A stretch of DNA of 64,000 nucleotides, from the NCBI GenBank assembly GCA_944321125.1, contig CALUKD010000008.1, positions 62,001 through 126,000 on the forward strand, in the 5' to 3' direction. The DNA comes from Candidatus Butyricimonas faecavium. GTDB lineage: Bacteria > Bacteroidota > Bacteroidia > Bacteroidales > Marinifilaceae. The translations under genes and the position numbers were made by a program. This document shows, in pieces, positions 44,138 through 53,384 of this stretch; within the stretch, counting starts at the first letter, position 1; every line of letters begins with the position of its first letter. Below the pieces are notes generated by a model. It did not search any database, was not told where the DNA came from, and saw only the letters and a list, made by a program, of their open reading frames with translations.

Positions 44138-45247
44138 ATGAAAAAGTTTGGTGGATTGGTGTATCTACTTTGTATGTTGATATTAAGTGGTTGTAGTGAT
44201 GATGTGTGTAACGTGAATGGTAAAATGAGTGACTTTTCGGGAGAAACAACGGTTTATCTGTTGCGCAGAACAGGTGAGTTCACACATGATACTCTTATGC
44301 AAACCGTCATGAAAGATGGGAGTTTTCGTTTGGAAGTCCCTCGTGATTTATGGGGTGAGCAATATAGTTTAAAATTTGGCGACAAGCGCTCGTCTGTTGC
44401 TTTTTTTGCAGAACAGGGAAATGTAAGAATCGAAGGAAACGGGAAAACGATTTATGATGCGGATGTAACAGGGACGCCAGCAAATGATAGTTGGGATCGG
44501 TACCAGAAGTTTATGTCGGAAATTGGCAAGCAACGAAATCTTTTGGGAAAAGAAATAAGGAGCAGTGATGATTCGGATAGCATTAAACGAGTAAAATATA
44601 CACAACTTTTCAAGAAATTGGATGGGAAGATAGAACGTTATAAAGATTCATTAGCACGGGTGGAAGCCAATTCTGTGGTTCCTTTATTTTTGTACTATCA
44701 ATCGTTACAATTGTTGAAATACGATGAGATTGATAGAATATTGGCAAAATTCCCTCAATTAGCTGATAATAGGTATTATAAAGAATTGAAAGCACAAGCT
44801 GATGTTTTACGTAAAGTATCTCCGGGAGTAATAGCTCCTGATTTTGAAGTGAAAACAGTGAATGATGGTACGATAAAACTTTCTTCTTTCCGGGGTAAAT
44901 ATCTTATTTTGGATTTCTGGGCATCTTGGTGTGCACCCTGCCGGGAAGAGACGGTTTATATCAAGGATATATATAATAAATTTCATGATGCAGGATTGGA
45001 AGTATTTTCTGTCTCCTTGGATGATAAGAAAGCGGCTTGGTTGAAAGCAATTGAGGAAGATGGTATGATCTGGAATCATGGATGCCAGTTATTAAAAGGA
45101 GGTAAAAATACCCCGGTAGCACAGCTATACGGGATTGATGGTATTCCGGCTATATGGGTGATCGATCCGGAAGGTAAAATTCTGGCTCAAGGGCTAAAAG
45201 GAGAAGAATTGGTTACATTTTGTACCAAATTATTCCAAAATAAGTGA
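44138..45247 (+). CDS. TlpA-like oxidoreductase lipoprotein with acidic surface-export-like signal (locus 2)
   Basis: 369 residues from the ATG at 44138; a TTG two codons upstream is an alternative. Lipobox LILSGCSDDVC; the SDD after the cysteine resembles the lipoprotein export signal of Bacteroidetes, so it could face outward. A DUF4369-like N-terminal domain (CNVNGKMSDFSGETTVYLL, KFGDKRSSVAFFAEQGNV) is followed by a helical region and a thioredoxin fold with WCAPC (Cys265, Cys268), VSLDDKKAAWLKAI and GIPAIWVIDPEG. It is paralogous to the TlpA at 47928. Confidence 0.88.
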   Translation: MKKFGGLVYLLCMLILSGCSDDVCNVNGKMSDFSGETTVYLLRRTGEFTHDTLMQTVMKDGSFRLEVPRDLWGEQYSLKFGDKRSSVAFFAEQGNVRIEGNGKTIYDADVTGTPANDSWDRYQKFMSEIGKQRNLLGKEIRSSDDSDSIKRVKYTQLFKKLDGKIERYKDSLARVEANSVVPLFLYYQSLQLLKYDEIDRILAKFPQLADNRYYKELKAQADVLRKVSPGVIAPDFEVKTVNDGTIKLSSFRGKYLILDFWASWCAPCREETVYIKDIYNKFHDAGLEVFSVSLDDKKAAWLKAIEEDGMIWNHGCQLLKGGKNTPVAQLYGIDGIPAIWVIDPEGKILAQGLKGEELVTFCTKLFQNK

Positions 45248-45276
45248 TAGCTGAGTCGTTTTCTAAATATTTGATA

Positions 45277-47379
45277 ATGAAAAAAATAATTATATTGCTA
45301 TTATTGGTATGCCCTGTGTTGACGCTACGTGCGGATGAGGGAATGTGGCTGTTATCACGTTTGAAGCAACACAATGAAACTCAGATGAAAAAATTAGGAT
45401 TAAAGATTCCCGTGGAATATATTGTAGATAGTTTAAGCCAGGCCATTATTTCTTACAATGGAAGTGGGACAGCTTCTTTTATTTCGAAAGACGGCTTGCT
45501 GGTAACGAACTATCATTGTGCCTATGCGGCTATTCAACAGAGTAGTTCGGATGAGCATAATTATATTCGAGATGGATTTTGGGCGATAAATCAAGGAGAA
45601 GAAATTCCTTTAAAGGGGGTTGACATTTCCATTAATCGGGTGATTAAAGATATTTCAGAAGAGGTGAACGCTAAGTTGATAGGTGTAAAACCGGAACATA
45701 GTACGAGATTTGGAATTGTCAATGGTATTGCGGAAAAATACCGAAAACAATATCCGGGAATGAAAGTAAATATCCGTAGTTATCGGGATTACACGTTACA
45801 TGTGTTGTATGTGACGCAATCATTTCAAGATGTCCGTCTCGTGGGTGCGCCTCCTTTTGCAATTGCAAAATTTGGTGGAGAAACAGATAACTGGACGTGG
45901 CCTCGTCATGGTTGTGATTTTGCTTTTCTTAGAGTGTATGTATCTAAAGACGGAAAATCAACCGGTTATCAGGCCGATAATGTTCCTTATCATCCGGAAG
46001 TGTATCTGAAGGTTTCTGCAGAAGGATATGAAAAAGGAGATTACGCAATGTCAATTGGTTATCCCGGTTTCACGGAACGAAATGCAACTTCTATGTTGAT
46101 TTGGGAGAGACAGAACGTGTTGAATCCTCCGTTAATTAAGGTTCGTACAGCTAGACAGGAAATATTGCAGAAGTTTATGCGTGAGGACGAGAGTCTGCGT
46201 ATTAAATATGCAGAGAAATTTGCATCATCAGCCAATTATTGTAAGAATTCTGTCGGGGTAAATCAATGGATTGAAGATCTTGATGTTTGTAAGAAAAAGG
46301 CTGAACAAGAACAAGAATTTTTGAATTCTTGCAAAAATGATTCTGTACGTCAGGCTTATGCCGGAATGCTTCAGACGATGGAAAAAGGAATTAAAGAAAG
46401 TGCTCGTTATCGTATTGCTTTAGGGTATTATGTGGAAGTTCGAAATGGATGTGAAATGCTGAATTTTATTTCCGGTTTCGGTCGTGGAATACCCTATGTT
46501 ATAAAAGAGAAAGGAGAGTCAATGAAAAATTTTGTAGTGAACGTGAAAATGTACTACAAAGATTACTCCGAGAAAGTCGATCGGGCCGTGACAAAAGCCT
46601 TGTTAAAATTGATACAGAATGATCTGGATACAGATTTGCAACCGAGTTTCTTTACAACCTTGAAAACAGAATACGATGGAGATGTGGATCGTTTTGTTGA
46701 TAAAATGTACGAACAATCTGCATTTGCCAGTGAAGAACGGTTGTTGGCTGCGTTGGAAAATCCGAATTGGAAAGTTGAAGATGATTTCGCTTATAAAATA
46801 GCAGAGCAAATGGAGGAGAAGGACAGGGAGGTATTTGCCTTAGTAAGTAAAAAGATGGATATTGTTCGAAAAGCTCAACATCAGTATAACAAAGGAAGAT
46901 TGAATTTCCATCAGGAAGATTATTACCCGGATGCTGATAAAACGATCCGTCTTTCTTATGGAACAATTTGTGATTTACCTTTAGGAAATGGAATGGTGAA
47001 ACCTTACCAGACTCGGTTAAGTGGGGTAATTGCGAAAGCAAATGCAAATATGGGGAATCCGGATTTCGATCTGCCAGAGAGGTTGAAAACACTTTGGGAG
47101 AGTAAAGATTTCGGGTGTTATGGGGAGAATGGTGATTTGCCGACTGATTTTATCATGAATGGTGATGTTACCGGAGGTAATTCTGGAAGCCCGTTATTGA
47201 ATGCGAAAGGAGAATTGATCGGGTTGGTATTTGACTGTAACTGGGAATCCATGACCCGTGATTTCAATTTTGATCAAAATTTGCATCGTGTTATTTGTTT
47301 GGATGTTCGGTATCTACTCTTTATTACGGAGAAGTATGCTCACATGAATTATATAATTGCTGAAATATTAGGAAAGTAA
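45277..47379 (+). CDS. S46-family dipeptidyl-peptidase (DPP7/DPP11-like)
   Basis: 700 residues from the ATG at 45277, with a signal peptide (ending LRA). An upstream GTG at 45244 would overlap the TlpA stop and is rejected. Catalytic residues of this chymotrypsin-like family are visible: His80 (TNYHCAYAAI), Asp214 (HGCDFAFLRVY) and Ser636 (GGNSGSPLLN). The N-terminal DEGMWLL and DNWTWPRH motifs are typical. S46 enzymes release dipeptides in the periplasm. Eighteen residues after the serine, where DPP7 has Gly and DPP11 has Arg, this protein has Cys654 (FDCNWES), so its P1 preference is unclear. Confidence 0.92.
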   Translation: MKKIIILLLLVCPVLTLRADEGMWLLSRLKQHNETQMKKLGLKIPVEYIVDSLSQAIISYNGSGTASFISKDGLLVTNYHCAYAAIQQSSSDEHNYIRDGFWAINQGEEIPLKGVDISINRVIKDISEEVNAKLIGVKPEHSTRFGIVNGIAEKYRKQYPGMKVNIRSYRDYTLHVLYVTQSFQDVRLVGAPPFAIAKFGGETDNWTWPRHGCDFAFLRVYVSKDGKSTGYQADNVPYHPEVYLKVSAEGYEKGDYAMSIGYPGFTERNATSMLIWERQNVLNPPLIKVRTARQEILQKFMREDESLRIKYAEKFASSANYCKNSVGVNQWIEDLDVCKKKAEQEQEFLNSCKNDSVRQAYAGMLQTMEKGIKESARYRIALGYYVEVRNGCEMLNFISGFGRGIPYVIKEKGESMKNFVVNVKMYYKDYSEKVDRAVTKALLKLIQNDLDTDLQPSFFTTLKTEYDGDVDRFVDKMYEQSAFASEERLLAALENPNWKVEDDFAYKIAEQMEEKDREVFALVSKKMDIVRKAQHQYNKGRLNFHQEDYYPDADKTIRLSYGTICDLPLGNGMVKPYQTRLSGVIAKANANMGNPDFDLPERLKTLWESKDFGCYGENGDLPTDFIMNGDVTGGNSGSPLLNAKGELIGLVFDCNWESMTRDFNFDQNLHRVICLDVRYLLFITEKYAHMNYIIAEILGK

Positions 47380-47383
47380 TCAC

Positions 47384-47923
47384 ATGAAGCTTAAATATAT
47401 TCTGACGTGTTTATCGTTTTTCATAATCACGTCGACGGCCTTTGCGCAAAAGGCTGCTTACATAATTGTCTCTAAAGAAGAGATGAAAATGACAGTTTAC
47501 GATAATGACGGGAAGGAGTTATTAAAATTTCCTATCGCTTGCGGAATGAATTTCGGGCAGAAAGTGAAAGCTGGGGATAACCGGACACCAGAAGGTGTTT
47601 TTAAAGTCGTGAGTAAGGAGCCTGCGGCACATTGGACGTATGATTTCGGGAAAGGACCGGTGAAAGGGGCTTACGGACCTCTGTTTATCCGGTTGAATAC
47701 TCCGGGATTTAAAGGTATTGGAATTCATGGAACGCATGATCCGACAATGGTTCCCGGGCGAGAGACTCATGGGTGTATCCGATTGAAAAATGATGATTTG
47801 GTGAAGTTGGCTAAATTCGTGAATAAGGGAACTGTCGTGGTTATCCTACCGAGTCGTACGGATGTGCTGGCAACTTTGTTGAAGAAGGAGAGTACTTCAG
47901 AAAAATTATTCATGTATAAATGA
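47384..47923 (+). CDS. L,D-transpeptidase (YkuD domain)
   Basis: 179 residues with a signal peptide (ending STAFAQ). The YkuD pattern is present: YIIVSKEEMKMTVYDNDGKELLKFPIACG, RTPEGVFKV, then HGTHDP and the catalytic THGCIRLKN with Cys131. Such enzymes form or exchange peptide cross-links in peptidoglycan or attach lipoproteins, using a cysteine thiol. It sits four bases after the S46 gene and four bases before a TlpA gene, which is a suggestive setting because the cysteine must stay reduced. Confidence 0.9.
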   Translation: MKLKYILTCLSFFIITSTAFAQKAAYIIVSKEEMKMTVYDNDGKELLKFPIACGMNFGQKVKAGDNRTPEGVFKVVSKEPAAHWTYDFGKGPVKGAYGPLFIRLNTPGFKGIGIHGTHDPTMVPGRETHGCIRLKNDDLVKLAKFVNKGTVVVILPSRTDVLATLLKKESTSEKLFMYK

Positions 47924-47927
47924 GCGT

Positions 47928-49019
47928 ATGAAGGGATTATTAGGAATATGGTTAGTGATTTGTGCATGTGCTTGTACATCTAAAGATGTTTGCCATGTAC
48001 AGGGACGTATCGAAGGAATGAAGAATGACGTGGAGATTGTGGTTTTACGTCAGGTTACCGGGTTTCAGTATGATACGGTGCTGAGTGTATCTACGCAAGG
48101 AGGATGTTTCCAATTTGAATTGTCGAAAAAATATTACGGGGAAGCGTATGAATTGCAATTTGGTGATTTTCCGGGAAGAGCTCTTTTCTTTGCAGAAAAA
48201 GGAAATGTACAGGTTTGTGGTCACGTGGATTCTCTTTTCTTCTCTCGGGCATCGGGTACTCGGGGAAATGATGAATGGCAGAGTTACCAACGGTTTACGA
48301 AATTGTTATCGGAAAAGAGAGAGAATGCCATGTTTGCTCCTGAAATGAGAGAAGTGAGCGAGGATGAGCAGATTGCAAGACGGAAAATGATCATGCAAGA
48401 ATACGAGGAAGAATTACTTCGTTTTCAAGATAAGTTGGTCGGAGATGGAAATTCTTTAGCTACCTTGTATAGTTATTGGAAGAGATATTTGAATATGGAT
48501 GCTAACGAGATTTATTCGGTTTTGAAGAAGTTTAATCAACAACTTGCTGATAATCGTTATTATCTTGATATGAAGAATCGGGCAGAGACATTGACTCGGG
48601 TGGCACCGGGAAGTATGGCTCCTGTTTTTACTGCTATAACTTTGAATGGTGATACCATATCTTTGGCCGATCTGCGGGGAAAATATGTTATTTTGGACTT
48701 TTGGGCATCTTGGTGTATGCCATGTCGTGCAGAATCGGTGCATGTAAAAGAAATTTATCAAAAACTTCATGAAAAGGGATTGGATGTTTTTTCTGTGTCA
48801 TCGGATAAAGATGAACAGGCATGGCGGAAAGCGATAGAAGATGACGGTATGGTATGGAATCAAGGAATCTTACGAGGTAAAAATAAAAAACATGTGTACG
48901 AGTTATACGGTATAGTTGGAATTCCTGCCATTTGGGTGATTGACCCGGATGGAAAGATTATAGCTAAAGGGTTAAGAGGGGAAAAGTTGAAAGATTTTTG
49001 TTCTCGATTGTTTGATTAG
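47928..49019 (+). CDS. TlpA-like oxidoreductase lipoprotein (locus 2, distal copy)
   Basis: 363 residues. The N terminus CACACTSKDVCHVQG suggests a lipoprotein, but with three candidate lipobox cysteines. A DUF4369-like domain shares its layout with the paralogue at 44138 (LQFGDFPGRALFFAEKGNVQV versus KFGDKRSSVAFFAEQGNVRI). The thioredoxin fold has WCMPC (Cys263, Cys266) and GIPAIWVIDPDGK. Thr/Ser-rich LES-like sequence is weaker here than at 44138. It closes the locus before a terminator. Confidence 0.88.
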   Translation: MKGLLGIWLVICACACTSKDVCHVQGRIEGMKNDVEIVVLRQVTGFQYDTVLSVSTQGGCFQFELSKKYYGEAYELQFGDFPGRALFFAEKGNVQVCGHVDSLFFSRASGTRGNDEWQSYQRFTKLLSEKRENAMFAPEMREVSEDEQIARRKMIMQEYEEELLRFQDKLVGDGNSLATLYSYWKRYLNMDANEIYSVLKKFNQQLADNRYYLDMKNRAETLTRVAPGSMAPVFTAITLNGDTISLADLRGKYVILDFWASWCMPCRAESVHVKEIYQKLHEKGLDVFSVSSDKDEQAWRKAIEDDGMVWNQGILRGKNKKHVYELYGIVGIPAIWVIDPDGKIIAKGLRGEKLKDFCSRLFD

Positions 49020-49029
49020 ATCAGGAAGA

Positions 49030-49060
49030 ACCCCCAAAATGACGAAAGCATTTTGGGGGT
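49030..49060. terminator. bidirectional terminator at the end of uptake locus 2
   Basis: ACCCCCAAAATG (49030-49041) pairs with CATTTTGGGGGT (49049-49060), followed by AAATTTTTAT. It also serves the convergent TolC gene ending at 49067. Confidence 0.82.
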
Positions 49061-49066
49061 AAATTT

Positions 49067-50254
49067 TTATAGCTTGTACTGATACAGCTGAGCTAATATG
49101 CTGTGGTACTCTTTTTCAACGTCAAGATAACTTTGGTGACTATCATAAATTGTCGAGAGTTCCGTGAAGTAGTCAATCACGGAGAGTTGTCCGGCATTCA
49201 TAGCCTTATTGAGTAATTCGATATTACGTTGTTGCTCCAATACTTTTGCATAATCAGCGCAGGAAATTTGTAATGCCTCGGCTTGTTGGTAAAGCTGTTG
49301 AAGATTTGTTTTCAAATTCAAGCGATTGTCTTCCAATGAGGCTGTGGCAAATTCTGCTTGTGCTTTCGCTTTTTTTACCATGTTCTTGTTCTCGAACAGG
49401 GGAATAGATACTCCTACCATAAATCCATTAGAGGCCACATGATCTGAGGCGGCACTACGTTTGTACCCAACGTCGAATTTCGGCAAAGTAAGAGAACGGC
49501 TTAATTTCACTTCCCGGTTGGCAATTTCTTGATCTCCGGTAAGGCTTTTTAAATTCGGGTCTGCATCTAGGAAAGCAGCTTGTAATAGATCAAAATTGAT
49601 GAGTTCTTCTCCCGTCGGATAGTCTGTTGCGTCAAAAGTGATCGGGTTACCCCCATTTAAATTGCGAAGTTGCTCTTCGGCGGCAGTTAAGGCGGCTTTG
49701 TTCAAGCGGCTTTGATTTTGGGCGTTCAATAATTCCAATTGAATTTTATTTAATTCCAATTGGTTCGCACCACCAGATTCAAACCGTTTTTTGTAGAGAG
49801 CGAACATGGTTTCTGCATTAGCTAACCGCTCATCCAAGAGGCTCTTTTGTTTCCGCAAGTAAATAATCTCTATACAAGTTTGTTTAGCATTTAAAAGTAA
49901 TTGTTGGCGATAGGCGGCAGATTGGAATCCGATCGTGTTTGCTTTTAATTTTGCCAGTTTATTTTTGTTAGAGTAGGTTGTTGGGAAATCCAGGGATTGT
50001 TTTACGGTCAACGTGTATTCCGAACCGGGATTGTTCCGGTTTCCCCACATTTGTTCCCATTCTACCGAGGGGTTGGCAAGAAACTTTCCGGTTTGGGCCT
50101 CCAGTTTTTGTGCATCAGTCATTTTCGTGTTGGCTTGCAATGACTTGTTGTTGGTTTCAATGCTTTTCAGCACTTGATCGATGCTGTTTTGGGCTCTCGT
50201 GGTGAGAGTTCCCAAAAGCATCAATCCGAGCATGTACAATTTATGTGTTTTCAT
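49067..50254 (-). CDS. TolC-family outer-membrane efflux protein of a metal pump
   Basis: 395 residues with a signal peptide (ending TTRAQ). Long helical segments with the heptad pattern of TolC (AETMFALYKKRFESGGANQLELNKIQLELLNAQNQSRLNKAALTAAEEQLRNL in parts) appear in two repeats. It provides the outer-membrane channel for the RND pump encoded directly upstream in the same operon, which starts at 53377. The ATG is 18 bases after the pump stop. Confidence 0.88.
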   Translation of the reverse strand: MKTHKLYMLGLMLLGTLTTRAQNSIDQVLKSIETNNKSLQANTKMTDAQKLEAQTGKFLANPSVEWEQMWGNRNNPGSEYTLTVKQSLDFPTTYSNKNKLAKLKANTIGFQSAAYRQQLLLNAKQTCIEIIYLRKQKSLLDERLANAETMFALYKKRFESGGANQLELNKIQLELLNAQNQSRLNKAALTAAEEQLRNLNGGNPITFDATDYPTGEELINFDLLQAAFLDADPNLKSLTGDQEIANREVKLSRSLTLPKFDVGYKRSAASDHVASNGFMVGVSIPLFENKNMVKKAKAQAEFATASLEDNRLNLKTNLQQLYQQAEALQISCADYAKVLEQQRNIELLNKAMNAGQLSVIDYFTELSTIYDSHQSYLDVEKEYHSILAQLYQYKL

Positions 50255-50272
50255 TTCTTTATTTTCAAAAGG

Positions 50273-53200
50273 TTACATTTCTAGGTTCTCGATCTCTTTT
50301 TGTTTGTGATTAAGTAACAAGTACATGATCGGAACGACAAAACCGTTTAATAAAGTAGAGCTTAATAATCCCCCTAAAATGACTTGGGCCATGGGACTTT
50401 GGATTTCGTTACCCGGAAGGTCTCCACCTAGGGCTAACGGAATTAAAGCTAAAGCAGAAGTCAAGGCCGTCATTAAGATGGGGTTCAACCGGTCAAGTGA
50501 ACCATGAATAACGCTATCATGCAAGGACATACCTTCCGAGCGCAGGTGATTATAGTGAGATACGAGTAATATACCGTTTCGGGTAGCGATACCGAATAGG
50601 GAGATAAACCCAATAATAGCCGGAATACTGATGATTCCCGATGTAAACCAGATACTTAGTACTCCTCCGATAATTGCCAAAGGTAAGTTCAACATGATGA
50701 TACCGGATAGTGGCATACTATGGAATTCGTTGAACAATAATAGGAATATCAGTAAAATGGATATTACCGAGGTTAGGAACAACGTGCGGGATGCAGCTTG
50801 TTCGCTTTCGAATTGTCCGCCGTATTCCACGTGATAACCCTCCGGTAGAGTAATTTGTTCCCCGACCGTCTTTTGAATGTCTTTTACCACACCGTTCAAG
50901 TCACGTCCGGCAACATTGGCTGAAACAACGATTTTTCGCTGCACATTTTCACGGCTAATGGTGTTCGGACCTACCAAGGGAAGGATTTCGGCCACGTAAT
51001 GAAGTGGGATTTTTTGCCCGTTGGCATCAATCATCAAATTACCGATCTGTTCCATGTTAGCCTTGTCATCATCATGTACTTTTACGGTGAGGTCGAATAC
51101 TTTACCACCTTCGTACACTTGTGACACGACTTTGCCCGAGAGAGCCACGTTAATGAATTCCGAGAATTCGGGCAAAGGAATTCCGTATTTAGCGAGCATA
51201 TCCCGTTTGGGTTTGATCTGTAGTTGGGGACGTTCAATTTGTTGTTCCAAGGTTAAATCAGCAATTCCCTCAATCCCCTGTATGGCCTCTTTGATTTGTC
51301 CACCGATGTTATATAATTTATTCAAGTCGTTTCCGAATAGCTTGATAGCGATATTGGCTTTTGTACCGGAAAGCATGGCATCAATACGGTGGGAGATCGG
51401 TTGACCGATTTCGATGTTTACTCCCTTTAGTTCTCCCAAACGTTGACGTACGTCAGCCAAGAATTCATCCCGGGAACGTTTATCCAGTTCGAAAGGAGCT
51501 TCCATTTCAGAAACGTTTACTCCAAGGGCGTGTTCATCCAATTCGGCACGTCCCGTTTTACGAGCCACAGTTTGTATTTCCGGAATGTCTAGAAGAATCT
51601 CTTCTGCCATACGTCCCATATTATCAGATTCTTCCAAGGAAACACCCGGCATGGTACTGATGTTAATAGTGAGTGATCCTTCATTGAACGGGGGGAGGAA
51701 ACTACGTCCCAATCCGGTCATGATGACAATCGTGAAGATTAATAGAGCTGCACTGGTTCCGATAACCATTTTCTTGTGGCGGAGGGCCCATTCCAATGCT
51801 TTCTTGTACCATACTTTTAAGGTACGGGATACGAAAGGTTCTTTCTCGTTTTTCTTGAGCGCCTTTTTGGTCGTCAGCATGTAACTACACAATACTGGGG
51901 TCAAGGTCAATGCTACGACAGTTGAGGCGAATAAGGCCACGATAAATGCGATACCTAGCGGGATCAACATACGTCCCTCCATTCCGGAAAGGAAGAATAA
52001 CGGCAAGAAACAGGCCACGATAATTAGTGTCGAGTTCAGAATCGGCATACGTACTTCGCGGGACGCTTCGAACACCACTTTCAGCGAAGAGAGTCTTTCT
52101 TCTGCGGGTTTTAATTGATTTTCCCGTAGGCGCTTGTATACGTTCTCCACGTCGACAATGGCATCATCTACGAGTGAACCGATAGCAATGGCAAGTCCAC
52201 CTAAACTCATCGTGTTAATTGTCAGGCCAAGCCCGTGAAGCGTTAGGATAGCAACTAGTAGGGATAGGGGAAGTGCAATTAGCGAAATAATCGTGGTACG
52301 TACATTCATTAGGAAGAAGAAAAGCACGATAACCACGAAAATCGCCCCCTCGAACAATGCTTTCTGTATGTTAGAAATAGAACTTTCGATAAAACGGGAT
52401 TGACGGAATATGTCGGAAGAGATTTTCACGTCAGATGGTAGTGTCTTTTGTAGATCTACGATAGCTTGATCCAGTTTATCGGTTAGTTCTAGCGTGTTTG
52501 TGTTCGGTTGTTTTGTGATGGTTACCAGCACGGCAGGTTTTGCTCTTTCGGAGGCAAGCCCTAGTTTTGGTTCTTTCGGTCCAATTTGTACGGTTGCGAT
52601 GTCCGATAATAGAATCGGAATGTTGTTCACGGTCTTTACTACGCCTTTACCGATTTCTTCTACGTCATTTGTTGCCAAAAGACCTTGCACGATGTATTCG
52701 TTACCGTATTCATATAAGATACCTCCCGTGGAGTTCTGATTCATGTTATCCACGACTGCTAATATTTCATCCATGCTGACCCCGTAGTGTTTCATGCGTG
52801 CGGGATCAAGAAGAATTTGGTATTCCTTGATGTCTCCACCGATCACGGCTACCTGTGCGACTCCACCCGTAGATAACAGGCGGGGCCGGATCGTCCAGTC
52901 GGCAATCGTTCGTAAATCCTGTAAAGAAGTACTGTCGGCAGTCAATCCGAAAATCATCATTTCTCCCAAGATAGAAGATTGTGGTCCCAAGGTAGGTTGG
53001 CCTACGTTACTCGGTAAAACATCTCCCAATGTAGATAGTTTCTCGGATACGATCTGACGGGCCGTGTAAATATTGGTACCCCAATCGAATTGTACCCAGA
53101 CTACCGAGAACCCGGTTGTAGAGGATGAACGTACGCTTTTTACGTCTGTGGCTCCATTGACGGCTGTTTCGATCGGGAAAGTAACCATGCGCTCCACTTC

Positions 53201-53377
53201 CTCGGGAGCCATTCCTTGTGCTTCGGTCATAACTACCACTGTGGGCGCATTCAAATCCGGGAATACATCCACTTCCATTTTATGCGCCGTATAGGATCCC
53301 CATAGGAGTAAAGCTATTGACGCGATCATTACCACCAGCCGGTTATGTAATGAATATTGTATAATCTTATTCAGCAT
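50273..53377 (-). CDS. CusA/CzcA-family heavy-metal efflux RND pump
   Basis: 1034 residues, a typical RND inner-membrane protein with 12 helices and two periplasmic loops. Motifs: GSYTAHKMEVDVFPDLNAPTVVV, the GSLVDDAIVDVENVYKRL helix carrying the proton-relay Asp, and GISIPAIIGFISLFGIATRNGILL. Family members export Cu, Zn, Co, Ni or Cd from the periplasm or cytosol. Metal preference cannot be fixed from the sequence. The adaptor upstream is His-rich, which favours a divalent metal such as Zn, Ni or Cu. Confidence 0.92.
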   Translation of the reverse strand: MLNKIIQYSLHNRLVVMIASIALLLWGSYTAHKMEVDVFPDLNAPTVVVMTEAQGMAPEEVERMVTFPIETAVNGATDVKSVRSSSTTGFSVVWVQFDWGTNIYTARQIVSEKLSTLGDVLPSNVGQPTLGPQSSILGEMMIFGLTADSTSLQDLRTIADWTIRPRLLSTGGVAQVAVIGGDIKEYQILLDPARMKHYGVSMDEILAVVDNMNQNSTGGILYEYGNEYIVQGLLATNDVEEIGKGVVKTVNNIPILLSDIATVQIGPKEPKLGLASERAKPAVLVTITKQPNTNTLELTDKLDQAIVDLQKTLPSDVKISSDIFRQSRFIESSISNIQKALFEGAIFVVIVLFFFLMNVRTTIISLIALPLSLLVAILTLHGLGLTINTMSLGGLAIAIGSLVDDAIVDVENVYKRLRENQLKPAEERLSSLKVVFEASREVRMPILNSTLIIVACFLPLFFLSGMEGRMLIPLGIAFIVALFASTVVALTLTPVLCSYMLTTKKALKKNEKEPFVSRTLKVWYKKALEWALRHKKMVIGTSAALLIFTIVIMTGLGRSFLPPFNEGSLTINISTMPGVSLEESDNMGRMAEEILLDIPEIQTVARKTGRAELDEHALGVNVSEMEAPFELDKRSRDEFLADVRQRLGELKGVNIEIGQPISHRIDAMLSGTKANIAIKLFGNDLNKLYNIGGQIKEAIQGIEGIADLTLEQQIERPQLQIKPKRDMLAKYGIPLPEFSEFINVALSGKVVSQVYEGGKVFDLTVKVHDDDKANMEQIGNLMIDANGQKIPLHYVAEILPLVGPNTISRENVQRKIVVSANVAGRDLNGVVKDIQKTVGEQITLPEGYHVEYGGQFESEQAASRTLFLTSVISILLIFLLLFNEFHSMPLSGIIMLNLPLAIIGGVLSIWFTSGIISIPAIIGFISLFGIATRNGILLVSHYNHLRSEGMSLHDSVIHGSLDRLNPILMTALTSALALIPLALGGDLPGNEIQSPMAQVILGGLLSSTLLNGFVVPIMYLLLNHKQKEIENLEM

Positions 53378-53384
53378 CCGCTTT

